From the NCBI GenBank assembly GCA_001695595.3, contig MBPM02000039.1, forward strand, positions 372,001 to 436,000: a stretch of DNA of 64,000 nucleotides, given 5' to 3'. Shown here piece after piece: positions 57,485 to 64,000 of this stretch (positions are counted from its first letter, which is position 1; each line of letters begins with the position of its first letter). A program made the translations under genes and the position numbers. The notes beneath the pieces were generated by a model. It did not search any database. It had not been told where the DNA came from and was given only the letters and a program-made list of their open reading frames with translations. Source of the DNA: Plasmopara viticola (lineage: Eukaryota; Oomycota; Peronosporomycetes; Peronosporales; Peronosporaceae).

Positions 57485-58806
57485 TTTGTTGACTGATTTA
57501 TAAGTATTTAACCATCTTGTAGATTGGTCTCGAAAGTGCAGTCTATTGTGCACGTGTATTCGGTTTATGCCCCGAATTTAACAAGAAGTTACTATATTTA
57601 GTCCTTGACCTACCTTAGTATACAAATTGGTGTGAAAATAACTGTCGTGTGCCAGGGCTCTTTCAGCACCTTTGAACAAATACTCGGCTTCAACTCAGCA
57701 AAAACCTTAGTAACTTCAGGTTCTTCATGGTCCAACGACTCTAAAATCTCTGGTAGGGTGTGCCTTCAGCTAGAGCGAACCTGCCGTTACATGAGGACCA
57801 GTTGTATTGTCAACAATCTGTGTGGTAAGGTCAGTTTGCCAGCTACAGGGTCGTTAATCGAAGATCGATGCTGTATTGCGTACCAATGCTACCAGCCGTC
57901 TAAGGACCTCTAGTACCTAATGTACCTGGAAAATCAATGTGACCCTCTTACAGAAATTTACTACCCGCAGTTTGTGGCATTCTTTTTTAACCATGTTACT
58001 TTTAGAGTAATTATTTTTTGGCGTTTCGGAGGCCGCGCTGCCAGCACGATTTTGGACTCGCCAAGGAATACTAAATTGACGACGTCTCGTCTACTCTTCT
58101 TGAGATATCAGTACATTTGATTCCTATATTTTAGTCGACTATATACTTAACTTCTTTCAAATCAGCCGTACGCACGACAAGAGCCTAAAAGCCCTGTTGC
58201 ATGCTGGTACCCATAGGCTTGCCCTAATAATTGTGCTTTCTGGCCCTGGCATGCCAAGGGTCAAGTCGTACTGGTCCATGCCAGAGACAAGTAATTGATC
58301 CGTGCTGTCGAAGTGCTTAGAATCTATAAATAGATTCATCTTGAAACTAAGCATATAGTTCCAATAAATAGTTACTTTCTTTCGATGAGGACTCATTAAG
58401 CATCAGTCTACCTTTTTTGATTGAACACAATCGCTTGTCAGCGAGCAGAATTGTGCGATGGACCGGCGTCTATCGCAACCTGATCGAGTTTGTTACCCTT
58501 GTACGCTTACGTGTATTTCAGGCAGTCCACCACTGCTATTTTTATTTTCGAGAGCTGTCGAACTCTCGCGACCTCAACTTGTAATGTGTTTATCAACAAA
58601 CATTTTCGTTCTTCCTCAATAGGACGATTTGCTGTCATTAATGACTAGCGTTTGACTTTGTCTCACGCATTTGCTTGTCAGCATTTTTTAGATTCTTTGA
58701 CTGGACGAAGGCTTTCCTAGCCGACCTCCATCCGGAAAGGCACGGGTTATGTGTCCCAGCCAATGCCGCAATTTATTTTTATTTCGACTACGCTCAAAGC
58801 TAGTGA

Positions 58807-59328
58807 TATTGGACGCGAGTCAGCTACGACCAGTACTTTATAATTTACAAAACCCTTTCATCCATAGTACTCCAGAGGAGCGATCGTGTCAGTCTGTGGC
58901 TATACCCAGCGATCGTTACACTTTCGGTTCACGATAAGCCACTTCCTGATCCGCATTTACAAGTTGTGACACTGTTTGAAGCTTATCGACACGAGCCGCC
59001 AATGGAGAGCTTTGCTGGGCATATGCTGACGTATATGGTTACGAATTCGATCACTAAGGGTCACGTACTCAATGTATGGCTTCAGAAGGAGGTATCACCA
59101 AAAATCATTTTCGACGTCTTGCGTCTTGGAGATGAGCATGGTCGGGTTGATCTTGACGATATGGCTGTGTTTACTACGTGGCTCAAATACGTTAAAATGT
59201 ACATGAATTTGGGTGCTCCGGGCTTTAATGGTGGCAGCATTATTCGATTGCAACTGTCAGCAATGTCAACGCCTCATTCGTTCGTTCTCCAGCTCCGAAG
59301 ATTCAATTTGAGGTGGGCTGAACATTAG
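58807..59328 (+). pseudogene. WY-domain effector fragment inside R copy 3
   Basis: A frame open for 173 codons without its own secreted N-terminus. The part coded by about 59050-59210 has the WY fold pattern of oomycete RXLR effectors: NVWLQKEVSPKIIFDVLRLG (first Trp, then the VF..L.L helix), then VDLDDMAVFTTWLKYVKMYM (W..Y end). The upstream part contains PLPDPHLQVVTLFEAYRHEP. The segment from about 58919 to 59285 is missing from the mirror copy and R copy 1, which both read across that point; in copy 2 this part is deleted. It may be a captured effector exon or an ancestral part lost elsewhere. No signal peptide or RXLR motif, so it is probably not a working effector. Confidence 0.55.
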
Positions 59329-61624
59329 GCTATCGATGAACAAAACCACGTCGCCTTGTTTAAAAAGTGATTCTCCCGAATATAAGACTTATTCTATAAC
59401 ATCAGTATGAAGCTCATGTTAACCGTGCTCGCAGATGATGGCTTACGCGATTTAAGATTTACGGGAGCAAACAATGCTCCAAATTGATCCCCTCAGTGTT
59501 TGCGGGGTGATTTTGCAGTTTGGCCTCTGGTAGAAAAGGTACGAACGCCACGCGCTCCTTTCGTGATCTAGGCCGCCTTAGTGGCCATTTCACCCCTATT
59601 TGCGATGAGAGGGTTGTGACTAAGGGCGAACGCTAGAGGTGCGTGAGCGGCTGAGAGCCTCAAGCTATAACGTCTTGGGATACATAGTATGCACTATAGT
59701 TATCCAGGATCTATGGTATTATAGCTACTTAGCATATTCTTTGCTAGCAGATCTCGAGCACCACAATGTGTATCAATGATTTGGTGAAGCCTTTCCAGGA
59801 GTAGGATCAGTTTGTCTGATAGTTGTGGAAAGGTAGATTATATTTAATCTAGAGATAATTTACTATTGAAGGGGTGGGATTGAATAGAAAGTGCTATCAA
59901 ATGCTACTGTGCGTCGGAACAAACGATAGTAAGTTCCTGATGGAATATTGCTCATTTTTCTCGGTCTTAAGAGGATCGACTAGATCAAAAGGCATCAATT
60001 ACAAAATTGTTTTCTATATAGCTGTTGAAGATCATCGGCATCGTATAGGTTCTACCGGTTTTTGCATGTCTGTCCAGAGCAACCACACGGTTGTGCGACG
60101 ATGTCAACAAGCACGATGGTGTCAAGAACTGGCGCATTGATGAGTACACTCAAGAGAGCGCCCGAATGGGCAGATGATTGCGCCTGAACTATAAGACCAT
60201 CTAATTGATAAATAGTCATTAGCTAAAAGGTAGCATGTAGTAGCAAACAAAAGGACCTCAAAAAAGATTTACTTCAAAACCTTTTGCTCTTGAGCAAGTG
60301 TCTTCGCTTCGTTCTTTCTTCGATTCGTTCGCTACGGTTCTCTCTCTGTCACTTCTCCGCGATCTCATTTTCATAAAACCTTATTCGAACTCTATTTATT
60401 ATCTGTCATATCCTCTGTAAATATTTCTATAACCAAGGCAGAGACTATAACCACTTTGGTAAGATTAGATGCAAAAATGTTTAAAGCTTAAAGAGATGCC
60501 TAGCCGTTTGACCGTCGCTCTTAGCGCGTTTTTCTATCCGCCTCCAGCAAAAAAAAAAAGACTTAGGCACAATCGACTTTAAATAATGCTGGTGAAAAGG
60601 TGCACTACATTTGAAGCTTCTCGTCATCCAACGCAGGGCTGCCACATGTTCCAACATTATCGGTACCCATTACCCCGTTTACTCATACTTTTAGAATAGT
60701 CGCACACTTATCCTCCCGAATTGGTGGTTCCTGCTGAAAACAAAGCTACTTTTAGAAAACTTACCCCTATTCGTCTATTTAATGCTGGGCTGCAACATTC
60801 TGCGCACACTTTTGCTTGACCGCAACAAAATCGTATATGACACACCGCCTTTCCACGCTGAGGGAACAAATACCCTGTGTTTGACTATAATTTGTCTTCA
60901 TCCTCAACGAATGAATAAAGTGATAGCTTGCGTACATGTGGATATACCCACCACTTTTTGCGTTCAGTGATGAATGGTCTAAAAAATTTAGGCCAAGAAA
61001 TATATACTTTTTTTGAAGAACAATCGCTCGTGACCCAAATTTTCTTGTGTTTTTGAATTCACATTTGCACCTCCCCACTTTTCGTACATCAAGCAGCGCT
61101 TTCAGTTCTACTGCCAAATTTGTTTCAGCTCGATCATTGCGGGAGACAAAATATTGTTGGTGTCGATTTCCTTCCATATGCTTTCTCGGCTCACGCCGTC
61201 ATGCTCTTGCATTTGTTCTATCCAGCTTTGTGAATCTAGTTTTCTCAAAGGTAACTTCTTGAGGGTATAAACATCTACCGATAGGGTCATCATCTTCTTT
61301 TGAAGGGATGCCATCAATCAAAAACGACAAAAGCTCGACTTTATGCAATTGGCGCGTTTCGGCAGAGACTGATGTAAACATGCAAGACCCTATTTTTTAG
61401 CATTCGAGTGGGCTATTCTTTTTATAATTTACAGGGGGGAGGACATAATAGAGATTCAAAATCACAAAAAAAATCTTTGAGACAATTTTTTCTCAAGAGC
61501 TGGCAATAATTCGATCCGGCCCTTTGAATGCACGATTGATCCTCACAGGACCGCGATCGTACTGTAGAGATCATTGTGGTGCCGTGCATGTACATAATAA
61601 TCAAATTGAGCTCATTTTGCATAG

Positions 61625-62530
61625 TAGGGAGCCGGTATCAACACCGCCCCCCCCTCCTAGATATCACCACACACCCCAGGTATAAGCCACAACTTCTCTT
61701 GAATAAGCGCTGTGAGTTGGAGGGGTACTTGCTTCCTCTTGTGCAAGAGGCATTACTAGCTGAGCTCCCACTAGACTGGGAACAAGGAGAGGCAGAAGAC
61801 GGTACGCTATATTACAATCGGGTCCCTTTCGATCGTCATAGGACCCTCCATAAGATTTTGCTACAAATGCAATGAATCTAACTACAAGAAGCTAATTTGC
61901 ATCAATTGATAAGAAGGTCAAGATTAAGTGGTCGGATCCTACAGCGGTAGACATCGGAAGTCCTCGAGTCCATGATGTACCACCATAGACTGCACCATCT
62001 TCGCTGTCACCTTCGAAAGCAGCAATGGAACAGCTTTTCAAAAAACTGATGGCTGCCACGAGTGCTTTGCAAAGCGAGCGGGATGCACTCATGGAGACAA
62101 CTAGGAAACTTGAGACGGCCCAACAAGAAGCCAGGGAAAGTAACTATCGAAAAAAGAAAGTCAATGAGTACCCGAACTATTTCTTCTAATTCCGCCGCAA
62201 TAAACACTTGCAAGTCACACCTTTCGGGTGTTTCCGTGCTTGTCATTCTTAGTCCTTTTCTTTTTTGTCGAATAACCTTCCCTTAGTGAGAACTATTGCA
62301 TTGATTTCCGTGCTTCATCAAGAGTTTCGTAAGTCTGCGCGGGGGGGGGAGGTCAATGGCATGTTGACGTATGTGTAGAGAGGATTAAGGTGTGATGTAT
62401 GGTATGTGAATTCAAGTTTGCGACGGGTTTGGCTTTACGATGGTTGTGACGGTTATTCAAGATAATTTGTGGCTTATACCTAGGGGTGTGTGGCGATATC
62501 TAGGAGGGGGGTGTCGATACCGGCTCCCTA
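61625..62530 (+). mobile_element. 0.9-kb inverted-repeat element with WW-like and coiled-coil cargo
   Basis: Terminal inverted repeats of about 65 bp: TAGGGAGCCGGTATCAACAC starting 61625 (to 61692) and, inverted, GTGTCGATACCGGCTCCCTA ending 62530 (from 62467), both containing CTCCTAGATATC and a C/G-run. R copies 1 and 2 lack it at the corresponding place (24.65 and 41.15 kb), which supports it being an insertion. No transposase motif. Target duplication not resolved. Confidence 0.72.
61700..62189 (+). pseudogene. WW-like plus coiled-coil protein fragment
   Basis: In the first block (61715-61875) LPLDWEQGEAEDGTLYYNR (about 61766-61822) has the first Trp, the Asp-Gly turn and the Tyr-Tyr pair of a WW domain; the second Trp is not present. 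After a frameshift the sequence reads FCYKCNESNYKK, and in the left arm copy TVGTKVKIKWSDPTAVDVGS. The last block, 62025-62189, encodes a charged coiled coil (MEQLFKKLMAATSALQSERD ... KLETAQQEARES) ending at TAA. Both palindrome copies keep the same order. It is either a gene fragment captured by a nonautonomous element or the remains of its own protein. Confidence 0.5.
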
Positions 62531-63143
62531 TTAAGTATTTCTTAGTTGTTAGCGCGGTAAGTGGCCTCTAATGATTCAAAAGCTTTAGCCACTAATAACA
62601 TCAAGCCTTGCTAGTGCCTACTATGCCTATTGCTCGTTGTACTTTATCTTGTAAACTAGTTGCAGTAGATACATTACAGTGGCTAGGTGAGAGGTTGTTT
62701 AACAAGCAACAATAATGGCGATGGTCCATCACAATATTTTTCTGGCAACGCGGGCGCCGAATGCTCGAAATGTGTGTAGATAACCTCGTGGTTACAAAAA
62801 GACACCAAGTGCGGGCTACAAATCTATTCAAAAGAGGCAAATTTTTTTGCAAGACACAATGGGTAAAATCGACCGACAGATCTATTAAGAGCGGATAGCG
62901 CAGCTTTAGCTAGAGGAGAGTGGGAACGTAATACATCATCGAGCTTTGGGTGTCACCAGCGATTCCGTGTATTTTACTGAGACTTTACCACAGAAATTAT
63001 TGAGGTCGTTATGTGACGGCAAATCTTCTCTAGTTGATGGCAATGCCATAGGGGTCAGAGTAACTGAAATTTAGAGAACCCGAAGCTGCTACGTAATTGG
63101 CTAAGTTGAAGCCGAGGACATGTAAAAGGTGCTGATTCTATGA

Positions 63144-64000
63144 CGAAATCTCTTCAATAAATATGAATAAGCCTACATTTTGAACGAAAGTATTCTGACT
63201 TAGCTAGGCTCAGAGATTTCGAATGATCCCAACCATGTGGTGCATTCTTATTAAGGAAAAATATCCATGTGGTGTCCGGTTAAACTTCCAACAGACGAAC
63301 AATGAAGACACGTGATTGGTCTAATGTCAGCCACAAAATACCGTGACGTGGTTTCACAAGAGGTTTGACTTTTATGGGCTTTTGCGCGGACTGACAATAT
63401 GATTGTCCGTGTTAATCTGGTGGAATTCGGTCGACCTAAGAGGCCCATTTAGGCTACCTATGGCAAAATTTGAGATAAAAACGTTCTGCTAACATTGACA
63501 AATGTATTTTCGGGGCTGAGGGTAAACATATATTGCTTGTTTTGTACATTGGAGTGGTATTGCGTGCCCTGCGTATTTGAGAGTAGTTATGCCTCGCAAA
63601 GACTTTGTACAGCTACAGTGCTAGCTTGACGGGTCTTGCGAACACTTAAAAGAGCGAAGTGTTGGCTTTAAATTGTTCTTGATAGCATCAAAGAAGACTT
63701 TGGCAGACACCTGTTCAAGCTTTACCAGACAAGGTAAAGCATTTAAGCGTCATCTGCGCACTCTCAAAGCTTGGCGATGACGGCGACGGGCAAGTCATCC
63801 CATGCAAACGCAGGCAGCTTAGGATCATAGGATTAGATTTCTTTGCGGTTTGCTTGCCATGAATAACGGACAAATTAAATTCTGAGTGTATCTTTTGCTC
63901 TATATCTTTTGTGGTATATCCGTACCTCGCATCTTTGAGAAAGCCGACAAATGCGCTCCACTAATCACAAAAAGAATTATCATTTTTGCGAAATGTATTA
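63144..64000. other. Tail of the duplicated unit
   Basis: Mirror of about 43.83-44.68 kb and similar to 25.3-26.1 kb. The minus-strand frame at 63448-63251 has a recurring but unrecognised reading (ETTSRYFVADI), shared with 44.4-44.55 kb and 25.5 kb. No gene assigned. Confidence 0.45.

Larger units (their letters stand above)
57648..63143 (+). mobile_element. R element copy 3 (in the right palindrome arm)
   Basis: About 5.5 kb, the longest copy. The left end (57.65-58.05 kb) and right end (62.76-63.14 kb) are imperfect inverted repeats: GGCGTTTCGGAGGCCGCGCT at 58020 versus the inverted GCGGGCGCCGAATGC near 62750, and CTCGGCTTCAACTCAG near 57684 versus the inverted AAGTTGAAGCCGAGG near 63104. 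The interior carries the WY-like segment and the nested WW element. Transposase not identified; class unknown. Confidence 0.65.
53928..64000. repeat. Right arm of the giant palindrome
   Basis: Reverse complement of 43830-53636 with private indels, the largest being the WY-like segment at about 58919-59285, which the left arm lacks. The arm is still matched at the window edge (the last bases mirror the region around 43.83 kb), so the palindrome is longer than shown. Confidence 0.9.

Noticed and set aside
43830..64000. Palindrome as a certain assembly artefact
   Set aside because: Arms differ by a private 75-bp insert, a private 366-bp segment and many outer substitutions, which a simple fold-back of one read would not produce. 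An artefact joining two haplotypes remains possible and is stated in the finding.
1..64000. CRISPR arrays, rRNA genes, bacterial operons
   Set aside because: No regularly spaced direct repeats, no rRNA-like blocks and no bacterial ribosome-binding arrangement were seen; the gene structure is eukaryotic.

Overview
The window looks like nuclear DNA of a plant-pathogenic oomycete of the Peronosporales (Phytophthora or downy mildew lineage). The only intact single-exon genes encode secreted chymotrypsin-fold proteins of the glucanase inhibitor protein (GIP) type, a family known from Phytophthora. They sit behind an oomycete-style initiator plus flanking element (TTCATTYC...ATTTAC). The rest is AT-rich, gene-poor and dominated by decayed mobile DNA. 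Species cannot be fixed from the sequence alone.

Layout. 1-11.6 kb: mostly decayed sequence with a weak effector-like fragment, a tRNA-derived SINE with 17-bp target duplication, and a broken membrane-protein gene bracketed by inverted repeats. 11.6-20.1 kb: two intact GIP genes (11644-12396 minus, 17945-18700 plus), between them a complete hAT transposon (12906-16032, 8-bp target duplication) with a LINE nested inside it, then a second LINE just 3' of the plus-strand GIP. 20.4-25.3 kb: first copy of an unidentified element 'R' with terminal inverted repeats of about 400 bp, followed by a tail carrying a second copy of the broken membrane-protein gene. 29.6-35.4 kb: a decayed Polinton-like virus (PLV) with recognisable penton, packaging ATPase, S74-type fibre and major capsid protein. 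36-43.8 kb: two GIP pseudogenes around R copy 2. 43.8-64 kb: a very large imperfect palindrome centred near 53.78 kb (arms at least 10 kb, spacer about 290 bp). Each arm carries, from the centre outward, an identical GIP gene, a truncated MULE, an R copy and, nested in that R, a 0.9-kb inverted-repeat element with WW-like and coiled-coil coding fragments.

How it fits together. The GIP locus seems to have grown by duplication of a unit made of GIP upstream region, GIP, conserved 3' flank and R, in both orientations; six GIP copies are present, four with open frames. All complete copies have lost the catalytic His and Ser but keep the Asp, so they should act as non-proteolytic inhibitors or decoys in the plant apoplast. 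The inner palindrome arms look identical over about 2.8 kb, while the outer arms differ by indels: a 75-bp tRNA-like insertion in the left arm only and a 0.37-kb WY-effector-like segment in the right arm only. This suggests either recent inversion duplication of the centre or arm-to-arm gene conversion.

Limits: similarity statements come from reading aligned stretches by eye. Pseudogene ends, R borders and arm ends are approximate, to tens of bases.
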